NCBI GenBank assembly: GCA_023078555.1
Contig: CM041199.1
Span: 8,375,315 to 8,439,314 of the forward strand
DNA: 64,000 bases
Source of the DNA: Ulva prolifera
Lineage: Eukaryota > Chlorophyta > Ulvophyceae > Ulvales > Ulvaceae
Reading direction: 5' to 3'
A model generated the notes under the pieces. It was not told the origin of the DNA. It searched no databases and saw nothing but the letters and a program-made list of their open reading frames with translations. Within the stretch, counting starts at the first letter, position 1. Every line of letters starts with the position of its first letter. The position numbers and the translations under genes are program-made. Shown here in pieces: positions 1 through 11,120 of this stretch.

Positions 1-2
1 GG

Positions 3-2635
3 ATGGAACTCACGGCTGAGATCGCGACAGCTGCAGGCCGCCCAGGGTCCACTCCGCTCTGGGTTAATGTGGATGGTCCAAGGCTGCTGAAGGTCTGGCC
101 TGTATTGGTATCAGCAGAAGGAGACATCCCGTTCATGACGAAATTGACAGGAGGTTTACATCATACGGCCGGAAATGCTTGCTTTGCGTGTGCATTTTCA
201 GGGGCGCACAACCACGAAGCCAACACAGTCCGGTGTGTTCTTGTGGCCATGGCCATGCATGGCCATGCATCCAACAATTGCCAGTTAACTTCCCACATGT
301 GCTGCTCCTCGACGTGTATGTCTTGCCAAGTGCACCATCCAAACCGGAGTGCCTGCATATGCAGGTGGATGGGGTTTGATGCAGATGTAACACAAAGAGT
401 GCCGTGTTATGCCGCTGCTGGCAGCTGTGCAGCCTTCGCGGGCCAAACTATGCACCCTCTAGAGCAGATAGGTGTAGACCGCTCAGGGGAAAACCCCCGC
501 ATGCCACTTGGCTACCTGCAGAAGGATGATGGGCGCTTCCTCGCCAGGACAGCCTTCACAGATCCCATCGCTGTGGCATCAGATACGTGGCTGTCAGACA
601 ATGTGCTGAAGTACAGCGCTACCGAGATCCTCTTACGAGGCAAGAAGGCCAAACTCCTCCAGGACCAAGTGTTGCATCCAACACTCAAAGCAGTGGAGGA
701 TATGGACCAAAACCAGCGCGCTGAATGGGTCAATCAGGAGCAGAAGGATCTGGGTGCTCGAAAAGAGCCCATGTTCCAGACGCTGTCGTACGTGAAGTGA
801 GTCCCTCCATCTGATGTTCCTGTGTGCTGCCAACCGGAAGCAGGTTCCAGCAGCTGCGCTATCTCACTGACTGGATCCGGATGTGCTTGCAGCCCATGTC
901 ACTTCTTTCGGTACGGCATCGCACACCTCTTCTTGCTTGGCATCCTGAAGGACTTCTGGAGGATGTGGCTGGGGAAAGTGTCTGGAAAGGGGTGCGTCCT
1001 CCCTACCTACATCCGGACGCATCTCACCAAGAAAGGAGAAGACATTCTTACTACCGAGCTTTTCGGGAAGCCATACACTGATCTCATTCGGTGTGTGACC
1101 ACCTTCGTGGCCGTGGTTGCATAAAAAATTGTGCCTGGTGGGATTAGCCCTATACAACTAATGTGGCTGCCTCGTGTTGCAGGTACCGAGGCCTCTGGAT
1201 GATGGAAGAGTGGCTTGCTTTCACCGAGACATTTTCTATGTTCCTACTGAACGATCTACCATGGAAACGGGAGCACCTCCACCTGAAAAAGGTGTTTGAC
1301 GAGCAGTGGTCACTACTACGGTCATCTGTGCTTTACTTCATGAAGTGGCATGCTGGTCAACACACTGAAGAGCGCCTAGTACTGGCTCAGAAAGATCTTC
1401 TGGAATATGGGAGACTTGCTGAACAGGTGCTTGTCATCCTTGAACTCACGTTAGAGATGTTCAAATTCACACATACAAGTCATTGTGACCACGAATGTGC
1501 CATCATGCAGCAGGCATTACAAGTCTGCATATGCGTGCAGATTTTCGGTGGGAAGTACATAACCACCTTCAAGCTGCACCTGGCTGCCATGCACTTGGCG
1601 GATCAGGTGAGGGCTTGCGGACCAGGATACACCTGGACCGAGTTCTGGGTGGAGCGCATGGTCCAACTTGTGAAGAGGATGGTGAAGTACCGCAGCACCG
1701 CCTACCCCGAGTTGTTGTTTGTGCATGACTGGCTACTGACGCTGGCGTGCCGCCGGGTCAAGTTGTCCCCAGACGGTTGTCACTGTGTGTCCTTGTACGA
1801 GGCATTGCGGGCCGTAAAGAAGCGCCGCCTGCTATCTCGTGATGAACCCCTCCCGGGGCAGGCGTTGCTGCTAGGTGCACCAAAGAAGGCTGAAGACGCC
1901 GAAAAGGCGCAGGTGCTGCACATCCCTCCAATGAGTGCCACAGACGAAGACATTGTACTGCAAGGTCTGCCACAACTTCTGTTCGAGGACACAACCCTCC
2001 TGGTAGACGGGTGGCCCGTGTTCAAAGACAATGCGGAGGACCAGCGGCCAAGGCTTATTTTGCATGAACTTGGGCTTCAGGGTCCCCTTGGGGCCGGCAA
2101 GGAAGGGGTGAAGGTGGTGCTTCAAAAATTCACACGGGCAGACCTCACCACCGGGGACAATGTGAGCAGTGTACAGTGCAACTCACAACGACGGAAGAAC
2201 AATCAATGGTTCCTCATTCAGTATTCCCTGGAGCATGCAGATGGCCGCAAGGAGAGGAAGGTTTACGTGGGTCAATTTTTGTATTTTGTGCATGCTGCGT
2301 TTACATGCAACATGCTGCCCGAGGGAGCAACACGGGCGGGAAGTGATCGTCACCATCCATCTGATTTGAGGCTGGGGGTGGCCAATTTGTACAGTAGTGA
2401 GGACCAGCACGGTCCGGGGGTCAGGGCTGCAGACCCGGAAATAGGCAGACTGCATGAATTTGTGAAAGTGGCCAGGTTGGACCCCTCCCGAGCCGGCAGC
2501 ACGTTCGAGGGCGTGTTTGTGTTGGATTTGAGAACAATAGACTCACAGGTGGTCCCGACCCGTGAGAGGGACGACACCCGGTATTTCAGTGTGTCTTCAA
2601 AATTGTCTGGTAGGTATGCCGGTGTAAAACGGTAG
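3..2635 (+). CDS. Tnp2-type (CACTA/EnSpm) transposase, 5' end outside window
   Basis: This is the C-terminal part of a CACTA transposase, the enzyme that cuts the element out and reinserts it. Exons that keep phase are 3-232, 365-796, 893-1090, 1183-1426 and 1541-2635, about 732 residues. The first exon holds the Tnp2 hallmark D-I-P, then a K-L-T-G-G / H-H-T-A-G-N / C-x2-C knuckle (C-F-A-C). Exon 3 reads Y-G-I-A-H-L-F-L-L-G-I-L-K, like the Tnp2 region before the DUF4218-like part. Exons 4-5 carry A-G-Q-H-T-E-E, H-L-A-D-Q-V and W-V-E-R-M-V. The first two introns used (233-364 and 797-892) and the fourth (1427-1540) are multiples of three; 233-364 and 1427-1540 are also stop-free, so they read through. 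The N-terminal half, with the first catalytic Asp, lies before base 1. It matches the minus-strand transposase at 12463-17255 domain by domain but is clearly diverged. I see no break in the part present. Family assignment is firm; exact exon edges are less so. Confidence 0.8.
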
Positions 2636-2716
2636 TGTATGAAGCAGAAATTTACACTTGTTCAGGGGCTGACACCAACAGTCCAGTTTTTCGGCCATTG
2701 GGAATGTTAGGCAACT

Positions 2717-3452
2717 GTGCTCGAGTTTGGGGTCTTGCAGCAAGTGGGCTGCTCAGAAGAAACTGCTACATTCGCGTACCGTGCCAGCATTTTGCCAAAC
2801 ACGCACACTCGTGCAACAGTGCAATCCTGACAGGCCTGTCAAGGTATCATATTAATTCTTTCAAACCTCTACTGACAAACACACTCACTGTACAGTGACA
2901 TGTATTCCTAGCCAAGGTTCACGGCTCGATGCATTTGCAGACATCAGCTCTGGCAGCTTGTGTCTGGACTAAATAATGGGAGGCTGCAGCCCTCCCGGGA
3001 GAGCAGACATCGAATTTTTTTGGTGGCCCACAAACAGCCCATTTATGTACACATTCGATGTGTGATGCATCTGTGCTTGAGTCCCGGGTCGTGCAGCAAG
3101 AGGGCTGCTCGGGAGTGACTGCTACATTTGTGCATCGTGCCAGCATTTTGCCAAACACGCACGCTCGTGCAACAGTGCAATCCTGACAGGCCTGTCAAGG
3201 TATCATATTAATTCTTTCAAACCTCTACTGACAAACACACCCACTGTGTTCCTAGCCAAGGTTCACGGCTCGATGCATTTGCAGACATCAGCTCTGGCAG
3301 CTTGTGTCTGGACTACATAATGGTAGGCTGCAGCCTTCCCGGGAGAGCAGACATGATTTTTTTTTTGGCGGCCCACAAACAGCCCATTTATGTACACATT
3401 CGATGTGTGATGCATCTGTGCTTGAGTCCCGGGTCGTGCAGCAAGAGGGCTG
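2717..3452. repeat. Tandem ~350-bp repeats, probably subterminal repeats of the CACTA element
   Basis: Two full units and the start of a third lie head to tail. The landmark GTGCTTGAGTCCCGGGTCG (diverged in copy 1) begins near 2717, 3073 and 3418, giving periods of about 356 and 345 bp; the shorter period reflects a ~12-bp loss near 2890 in the second unit. Copies 2 and 3 are nearly identical, copy 1 is older. They begin about 80 bp after the transposase stop. CACTA elements typically carry subterminal repeats that bind the transposase, so this is a plausible role, but it is inferred from position only. Confidence 0.75.
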
Positions 3453-3959
3453 TCTTGGAGCAGGACGTACAGAAGCACCATGCTATCCACAGAATGTCCT
3501 TTATACAACCGGGATTAAGCACACTTACCTGTGGATTTTCGCCCGTGCCCTGGTGGCCCCCGTTTTGAATGCCCCCCTGCTGTGTACTTCTTCTAACCGG
3601 TCAGGCCCGCACCAGATCACGAATGGCAGCCGCGTGAGCCCACCGAGTTTTGCAACGACACGCACACTGGGTGTATGGCGGTGACACCAGGCGCCTGGGC
3701 ACGAATACGGTCCGTAGAGGAAGCCCACGAAGCACAGGAGCAAGAAGCTGGAGACAATAAGACAGTTGCAACACAGGGACAGCAACGAGATGCCACACGC
3801 ACTCGGCAATATTAATACTGGATTGCGTCAGCTTTGTAGATGAAAGACGTCGAATCTCGTGCGCACTTCTACCTTGAGCGTGGCGACCACCGCGAGTTGC
3901 ACTGTGCTGCTAGACACTTTCTCGAAGTGCTCGAGGAACGCGATGGGAAACTGAAAATA
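3453..3959. other. Interval without a recognised gene
   Basis: No recognisable coding exon, RNA gene or repeat family was seen. A minus-strand open frame over 3525-3809 has a hydrophobic N-terminus but no other support. The right end of the first transposon may fall here, but no terminal inverted repeat was found. Confidence 0.5.
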
Positions 3960-4380
3960 TATCGCTGTCCGGGTATTGGAAGTCAAGTCAAGGACTGTAA
4001 TTGATAACGTAAAATCTTTAATTGATCCCGGACAGCTCCACATTTTTTTCGGACACTGGTGTCAGCGCCAGATCGTGCCAGCCCAGCCGGTCGACGGATA
4101 AAGTATCGCTGTCCGGGTATTGGAAGATAGATTATTGCCGAGGACTATAATTAAGAACGTAAATTCGTTAATTGATCCCGGACAGATCCACATTTTTTTC
4201 GGACACTGGTGTCAGCGCCAGATCGTGCCAGCCCAGCCGGTCGACGGATAAAATATCGCTGTCCGGGTATTGGTAGATACAGTATTGCCGAGGACTATCA
4301 TTAAGAACGTAAATTCGTGAATTGATCCCGGACAGATCCACATTTTTTTCGGACACTGGTGTCACAGCGCCAGCTCCGGT
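3960..4380. repeat. Three tandem ~146-bp repeats with internal inverted CTGTCCGGG arms
   Basis: Copies start at about 3960, 4104 and 4254 (periods 144 and 150 bp); the third is partial and diverges near 4375. Each begins TATCGCTGTCCGGGTATTGG and contains, about 60 bp later, the reverse complement CCCGGACAG, so each unit can fold into a hairpin (in copy 2 the arms are 4109-4117 and 4177-4185). After the hairpin comes a T-tract, then GGACACTGGTGTC with its own short dyad. The array sits just upstream of the dioxygenase gene at 4427. A single related copy occurs at 11337-11353. It may be the subterminal repeat zone of a DNA transposon or a tandem MITE; no coding role is seen. Confidence 0.8.
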
Positions 4381-4426
4381 AGGCCCAGCACAGTCACAAG
4401 CTTGAACACAGCGTGGGGCAGTACAG

Positions 4427-7172
4427 ATGGGCAAGGCGTCGTGTAGATCAAAAAGGGTATGCCTGGCCCACTTAGGAACCACTTGCCAACGGTGCCACCG
4501 GGATAATGGGTACAAAAGAGTGCTGGGCGACGTTGACTCGCCATACTTCCCGGTAGAGTTTCCGTGGGCGGGGGGGTGCGGGTGGGCTGTGCCCACAAGG
4601 GCGGGGCACATGCGCCTCCAGGCCTTACGCCGGCAGCACGTTAGTAGGCACTTTGTCAATTGTAGGCATAGTATGTCAAAAACTTTTGAAGCCAGCGGCT
4701 TTTTCCAGAAGCATTTTACTTTGCACAGTGGCAAAGAGCCCCCGCTCGTGCCTGTGGTGAGTGCAGCCGGTGGTGGCTCAAGTCCCGTGCCAGGTGAGGA
4801 ACAAGCACCGATTATTGTGGACGATCCACCGGCACCGTTGGTACACGGTGGCAATGGTGTGTACCGGGCGGGGTGGTCGAGCTGTAGTAGTGAGACTAGT
4901 GGCAGCTGCAGTAGTGGGGTGCTAGAAGTGAGCACCCTCGACGAGTTGGCTAGTGCGCGTGCTCATTGTGATGTTCACAACATCGGGCCATGCGTACGGT
5001 ATCATGTCACATGAGCCCGCGGGCTCATGTGACGTACGGTACGTCACATGAGCCCGCTACACGTGAGCACTGTGGGTAGAATCCAAGCATTCCACGACCA
5101 GCTGGCGGTACACAGTCTGGTGCAATTGCCTGTACGAGACTTCGTGGTGATTTTCGTGACACCTGTCGTCCAACATGATGGTATGAGTCACGGATACCAC
5201 GACACGGACAGCGACGGGGCATGGGAAGTGCCAGATGATAAGCGGACCACCTACATCCTTAGAGCAGTGGATGACCCCCAAATCCATGACATATTAGCAG
5301 TGGTGGGTGCAACTCCAGGCTCACCAATGTATCTTTTCCCCGAGGTATGATTATGTCCTTTTTGCACTCTGGTGTTTCTTGCAATCAGTGATCTAATGAG
5401 TTTGCGCATTGATTAGCAATGGTGGAGTGCATCAATGTAGCCGTAGTCACCGGTCAAGGAGCACACGACAACGCACCGTATGCACAAAGCAATTGATTTG
5501 TCAACATACTACATTGCGTTGTCTACAGCAATAGACAATTGTGTACACATATGTAGATGGCAGAAAAGCTCATCAAGCTCGAACGGGCATGTCCAAAAGG
5601 AGTCTCAGGAGCAGGACAAACCACGCGTGGCCCTGGTAAGATGGTGGGAGGGGGGTTGAATAACCCGATGGGTGGAGGCAAAGGCCGTCAAGCGAGCATA
5701 CCCAACGTAGCACGTGCCGATGACATCGATCCGGTGACTGTCGCGGCTCTACTGGTACGCTCGCGCTTATTGTTGACGTATATAACAAGCACCTAGCCAT
5801 ATCATTGGCAAAATTATTCATTTGTACAAATCATGTTGGCAGTTACCATTTGCAGTGGTTGTGGAACACAACGTTGTGTTCCTACCAATTCGCGCTGTGC
5901 AGGCGGGAGTGTGGAACATCGGTGTCCTTAATTTTAACAAAACACCAGGGGCGTCATGGCTCGCTTTAATACCAATTGTTTGCGGGGCGCTTGCCATCGC
6001 TACCGATGTCAGTACTGAGTGGACAGCGACCGAGCTGAATTCGCCATGTCTCGGCGCGTACCCTTCGCGGGCGATGACCATTTTGACGGACGAGAGTCAG
6101 GTGAGATCCGTGAAGCAACACCTGGACTTGTATGACCGCCCTGAAGGGGGGCTCATCATGTGGCTACAAACAGGCCCTTGCCTCGGCTACCCTAAAAGTG
6201 TGTCGGGCGGGGTTTTTTGGATGAGTGGGGTGGGGATCCGTCTTGCTATTACGCCACAACGCTATGTGTGGCTGCAAACCGGAGTCGTCCGGCATAGCAC
6301 GGCAGGTGGGGCAGAGTTTGTTGACTCTGATGCAGTGCGGGTAGGCATGGCATTTTATGCCAACGTGCGATCGGTGTCGGCACTCCACAAAGCGGTGCAG
6401 CAGAATCCCAATGCGCAGGCAGCGAGGAGTGCACAGGGGCTACGCCTTTTGGGAGCACCTGCAGGTGAGTCGCTCGGGTGATCCAGAAGTGTGATGGACT
6501 CTAAGTGATCCGAATCAGCTCTAAATCGGGCCTGGATGCTTGCAATAGATAGATATACAAATATAATTGTTACTGGGCTTGATCCGGGCGCGATTGGTGC
6601 GGTATCGCGGGTGCTGTAGGTGCGTGTGTGAGCGCCATACCTGGAGCGGGACTGACGTGCGACGACTATATGAACTGCGTAGGCGCACACCAGAGGTTCC
6701 ACAACATTCAAATTGGTCGATGCCATGATCCCTCCAATGATATGGCTTCATCTATTGATCTCTCTTCTCGATAGCACTGGTACATGGTCAGATGCTTGCA
6801 GACATCGTATCCCGTTCTTTGCAGCTCGCCGTCACTGGTGGCCATGTATCGCGCGCCAACAGCTAATATTTATATATCTGGTCGTCTGTGTGACTGTTTG
6901 TGAAGGATGCTCGCGTACATGGAGGTGTATTGCCAGTGGGCGACATCGGGCGCCTGCGAGTAAAGGTAGTGCGATTCATCAAGGCGTCCTGCCTACGTGC
7001 GCCTGACTTAACGAGTCATTCCCATGTTATACGGAGTTGTCGATGTGGCCGCTTTGGATCGAGTTTGGGTAGAAATGGAACGATCTTGGTGGTGGAAGCA
7101 GTTGTCATGGATGTCCTTGCCAGCTCCATACGTTTGCCATTGATAGGCGCCCGGCGAGATCACGGTCAATAA
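4427..7172 (+). CDS. TET/JBP-like 2-oxoglutarate/Fe(II) dioxygenase (five-exon model)
   Basis: Exons 4427-4998, 5080-5344, 5557-5754, 5843-6464 and 6937-7172 join in matching phases and give about 630 residues. Exon 4 carries the catalytic core: A-M-T-I-L-T-D, then the iron-binding H-L-D near residues 438-440 in K-Q-H-L-D-L-Y-D, a G-G-V-F strand, G-I-R-L-x2-T-P, the second iron ligand His near 496 in V-R-H-S-T, and an Arg near 511 (V-R-V-G-M-A-F-Y) suited to bind 2-oxoglutarate. This order and spacing match the TET/JBP superfamily, whose members oxidise 5-methylcytosine or thymine in DNA. The N-terminal ~190 residues are Cys/His-rich (C-x2-C-H, R-H-F-x-N-C), possibly a DNA-binding part. The donor at 6465 (GCAG|GTGAGT) is strong; the 4999/5079 intron and the last exon are weaker. 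The base modified cannot be read from the sequence. It lies tail-to-tail with the unknown gene at 7923-11120. Confidence 0.6.
5006..5057. repeat. Perfect 28-bp palindrome plus a third half-site
   Basis: Bases 5006-5033 form a perfect inverted repeat with no loop. The left arm is GTCACATGAGCCCG and the right arm its exact complement. A third copy of the arm, GTCACATGAGCCCGC, follows at 5043-5057 in the same orientation as the left arm, separated by ACGTACGGTACGT-like sequence that is itself nearly palindromic. In the proposed dioxygenase model it falls within intron 1 (4999-5079). It could extrude a cruciform or bind a dimeric protein. Confidence 0.9.
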
Positions 7173-7922
7173 ACGATATTACGTACAGTACCTGCGATAT
7201 GACGTCCGAGATATGGTGCTACGGGGGTGGTTGGTTGATGCCGAGTGCTATGCGCCCGGTATCGGGAGGTAAGGTTGTGCGCAGTGTTTGTCTATGGTAC
7301 GGCGTGTGTCCGGCATCCCGTGTGGGCATGCATTATTTTCAACTTCAAGTGACTATGTAGCATGTGTCGGAGCCGTGTATGGATTGGAGACTGAATCCGC
7401 AGCGTCGGTGCGGGGTCCGGATGCCCTGGTCCGTGACTGTGTCGTCACCAAACTGCCTCTACCTGTGAGATACACATGACTAAATAATACAGATCGTGTT
7501 GCCGTGTTGATTAGGCGTCAACGAGTTGTGTATGGCTGTCTTGTTTCGGACCCACCTTTGGGTGTCTCACCCTAGGCAGTTGACCTTCCCCACTAGGGCT
7601 AGCCCACCCACGAGGCGCAGGTGGAAAAGTGTGCCATTGTCCTCGCGTGCGCCTGAAGGGTGAGTCGAATAGGCGAATAGCATACAAATGGCCTACCGAT
7701 TCGGAAACGCTGCTTATTGTATTGATACATGTATGGTATGCTTTGTTGCCTCCCTGGTTTCGATTTACAGTGGGGGGTCCTGCCACCGCTGCTCCCCTTT
7801 AGTCATCTCCTAGCACATCATCACAACAACTACCCCACGAGCACACTCACATGTACGGAAGAAGAACTTATTCAATACCAGCAAAGGGGGACATGGTCCG
7901 AACGGTCTCTGACAGCACTTGG
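7173..7922. other. Convergent intergenic region
   Basis: This separates the tail of the plus-strand dioxygenase model from the tail of the minus-strand unknown gene. AATAAA overlaps the stop of the former at 7168-7173. Short open frames here (for example 7288-7479 +) show no domain and no well-phased splice partner. I see nothing further. Confidence 0.5.
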
Positions 7923-10900
7923 TCAGTTGGTGCCACGCCTGCTGGACCGTCTGTTGGGACGATTCTTGGGGATCGAATCCGTCACTGCAGTTGTTACCTC
8001 AGTTGGTGTTTCATCAGGCTGCATCTGTTCATCTGCAGTCCAATCTTGTGATTCCTGCATTCGGACCGGAAGGTCAGGGCTTTCGCAATCACCGGTATTA
8101 TGTCAGCACTTCTTTCTTTCTGTAGACATGATTATGCAGTCTGGATGATTCACAAGTCCATAAGCCGTCTAGCACCGTGGTGTATTCGACTTGTCTATAC
8201 ATGTAACACATGATGGACTCACCGGTGTCGCAGTACCAGTTGATGGTACTAGCCAGGATTCGGTGTCTGGAGACTCAGACTTTTGCTTCTTCAATCGCTT
8301 CCTGTCTTCGCTCTTTGTCCGTGTGGACATGTGTCCACTGCCACGAGGTTGCTTTTGGACTGCCACTTTGTCGTTGGTCAGCTGCCCAGTCTTGCGCGTC
8401 ACCTTCATACACCACTGCTGCCTGACATTATGCATTCCATCAAGTTCAAACATGAGTTACTTGCACATGTACATCATGTAGAGCATGTGACAGTATGTAT
8501 GTCAACGGCCGGCGCAGTCGAATCATGGCATCGAGTCAGCTTTACTTCAAGAAAGCAGTCACATGTGGGTATACACTGATGTATGCCATGCTCACCTCTG
8601 TGCACAGTTGAGTCGTCGCCGCCAGAGGTGATCCTCCAGGGAGTTCCTGTGCTTCAGATTCAGGCTGACGCGTGCGCGTGCCTGCTCTGGTGCGTTTGAC
8701 GGCGCCTGCACTTGTGTTGCCTGCACCTGTACCGCCTTTCTTAACGGTGCCGAGGCCTCTACGCACCCGCCTCTCGTTCCTTGCTGTTCCCTTTGACGTG
8801 GTAGCCATGCTGCGGGACGCTTCGGGTATGTCTTCCTCTTCATCACTGGTGAATTCATCATCTGACCCCACAATTGGCCTGTTGTCATCTGCAGCTTGCT
8901 GGACCTCTGAGCCTGGTGCCTGTGGGATGACTGCCAGCACTGTCTCTGTGAAATCAGTTAACGCCTGTGGTGGAGGAAGGTGATGTGCCTTGAAGAGCTC
9001 CTCCTGCACATGTAGATTCCGTGAAACATATACCTGTCACTGTCACCAGGCTGCAGGGACCATGGTCCACGGCACACAAGTTCCATTAAATAGAAGACAG
9101 TGCGCACCACATACTCAGTCAGGTGCCGCAATACAAGGACTCCGTGGACGTGCAGATATCCGCTAGAAGGGGCCCGGATTTGGATCACTTCTCGCCCTCC
9201 ACCTGTGGATGTTCCCTCACCTGCTTCTGGATCCTCGCTCTTGTGGAAGAAGTCGGCCAGGTCAGCCCCGCGTGAGCTCGAGTCCTCTTCGTCGTAAGCT
9301 TGTGAAGGAACGGGCACTCTCCATCTGTGCAACGGATAAGTGTTGCGAAAAGCCTCGATGGCTGCAGGTGCATTTCTCCCCGAGGCTGTGAGCAGGTGAT
9401 GCATTGGAGTAGCTGAGATTCCTGAATGTAATCTTCTGTCCATTTGATTGGCACAACCTGGGATCATTCTTGTATGGTGCAGAAATGCATACGGCGAGGA
9501 CTCTGCGTTGTCTCCCGGAGGTCCCCAATCGATTTTCCAGTCGGGGAGACTGGACAAGTCTGTATCTGATGGGAGGTGTGCGAATGACGGTACACCATTC
9601 GACGGGATGTCGCTGAGCGAGGTGTCAATCCGCAAAGTCTCCCCGAAAATAATCTGCAGAGCTCTGATTCCCTGCACATCGATGCGGGCCATCCATGTCT
9701 GGAGTTGGTAAATTGGGTTGCAGCCATGTACCGGTTGTTCTGTCAAGGCATTGGAACACTGCGTCATCTGATCCATTTTCGTACAGTATGTAATAGTGGC
9801 TGAAAGCGTACCGTTGCACACTTCTCTGAAGCCACCAGACGGACCATGTCTTTATGCAGCGCATCTCTGAAGTCCTTAGCATTCAGGCCGTCTACGACTT
9901 CCTTCCGCGCCTCGAATATCCCGTCAAGTCCTTTCAGCGTGTCCTCGATTACATCAGCTGGGAAATTCCATGGCTGGTTCGAAAGCAAAGCCTTGATGCC
10001 GCCCTCGACTGGAGGTGTATTGCCTTCCCCAGGCAATAAGTTAAGCAGCCATGAGAGGAAGAGCAGGTCGAAGGAGGCCCTTACCTTGCGAGCGTTGTTT
10101 GTATTGTGTGATTTTGTGAACTGCTTAAACGCAGCTTTGGCGTGTCTTGCCGCCAGTGGCCTTTTGTGATACGCGCAGAATAGCTTGACATAAGACAGCA
10201 CCATCCGCATCATATCTGTCCGCTCTCTGCGACAAGCGAAAGCGACACGCAGGTGGGCAAGGCCTAGTGGAAACTGTAAATACACAGTATGTTGACATAC
10301 ATGATCATGGATACGGCGACAAACGATATACGGTATATGTCGACTGAAGCTCCACAACTCTGGGCAGGTCGGAACTCGGTGGGCGCACCAGTGAGGGGCT
10401 GTCTAGTGCCCAGGCTTGTAGAGCTCTAAGATGTGTACGGATGTTTGCGGACACCGCAGCGCCCGGAAAAAGGGACGCGCCCTTCGTGTGAATGGCAGCG
10501 CCGATATGGGTGCTGATGTGAAGGAACGCTTCTGGTGTGATACGCGGCATTAACAGTTCGAGGTCGTCAAATAGTTTCTGTTCCGCCTGTAAGCAAGTCG
10601 TCGTCCATAAATGCACAACTCAGATGCGAAAGTCGTGCAAGTAACAACGAGTGCGCGATGCAGCAGCGCGACGTGCAGGTGACCTATCCATTTAAGTGGA
10701 AGGTCGTACTTTTGGAGCGGCTCTGCTTTCTCTTGTGGTCCGTTTTGAAGTCGTGTTGGATGATCGCGCCTGAGGCTGTCCCGTCGTCGGTGCAACCATA
10801 CGGAAGATGCCAATGTCGCCATGTTCGCCAGTCACAGGCAAAGTCCAGACCCAACCTTTTTGATAGGGGACGTACACCACATGGGTGAATACATCCTCGG

Positions 10901-11120
10901 CAGTGTCGTCCTGCACTGCTCGCACTCCAGGCACGCAGTAGAATCGACCGGTGCCCCGAGCCTCCACTTTGCGAACGAATTTTTGCTGCCGGTCATCCAG
11001 GAAGCTGTCGACGTCCTCATTTTCCTTTTTTGCGAGGCTAATAGCGATTTCTACATCATCAACCAGTACAGATATGGATTGTAATGCACGGATTGCGATG
11101 CTTTGCGTTTCGTCTTCCAT
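7923..11120 (-). CDS. Multi-exon gene of unknown family, acidic/basic C-terminus
   Basis: I do not recognise this protein. It starts at the ATG at 11118-11120 (M-E-D-E-T-Q-S) and stops at 7923. Exons supported by splice signals and consistent phase 0 are 10710-11120, 10332-10586, 9812-10273, one beginning at 9671, one ending at 9221 (strong AAGCAG|GTGAGG donor), 8596-9003, 8223-8417 and 7923-8053; the joins between 9671 and 9221 are unresolved. The middle part looks helical and ordinary in composition (for example F-L-S-W-L-L-N-L-L-P-G). The exon at 8596-9003 has an acidic run (S-D-D-E-F-T-S-D-E-E-E-D) followed by Arg/Lys-rich sequence. The next holds R-K-R-L-K-K-Q-K, a likely nuclear signal, and the end reads N-R-P-N-R-R-S-S-R-R-G-T-N. 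It lies 1.3 kb downstream of the intact transposase on the same strand, so it may be a second, DNA-binding protein of that transposon; a host gene is the alternative. Confidence 0.6.

Noticed and set aside
844-892. Alternative exon start at 844 in the first transposase
   Set aside because: It reads in a different frame from the conserved Y-G-I-A-H-L segment; the acceptor at 892 keeps phase with both neighbours.
3525-3809. Minus-strand frame with a hydrophobic N-terminus
   Set aside because: It is short, overlapped by two other open frames in the same stretch, with no domain and no splice partner.
4168-4935. Minus-strand 255-codon open frame
   Set aside because: It runs through the noncoding 146-bp repeats and repeats the same peptide from them; it lies opposite the better-supported plus-strand exon.
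7729-8148. Plus-strand 139-codon open frame
   Set aside because: It lies opposite the well-phased last exon (7923-8053) of the minus-strand gene, which has a better acceptor and composition.
8958-9821. A single unbroken 287-codon minus-strand exon
   Set aside because: Its phase does not fit the strong donor at 9221 into the exon starting 9003; at least one further intron in another frame is likely, so the stretch is left unresolved within the gene.
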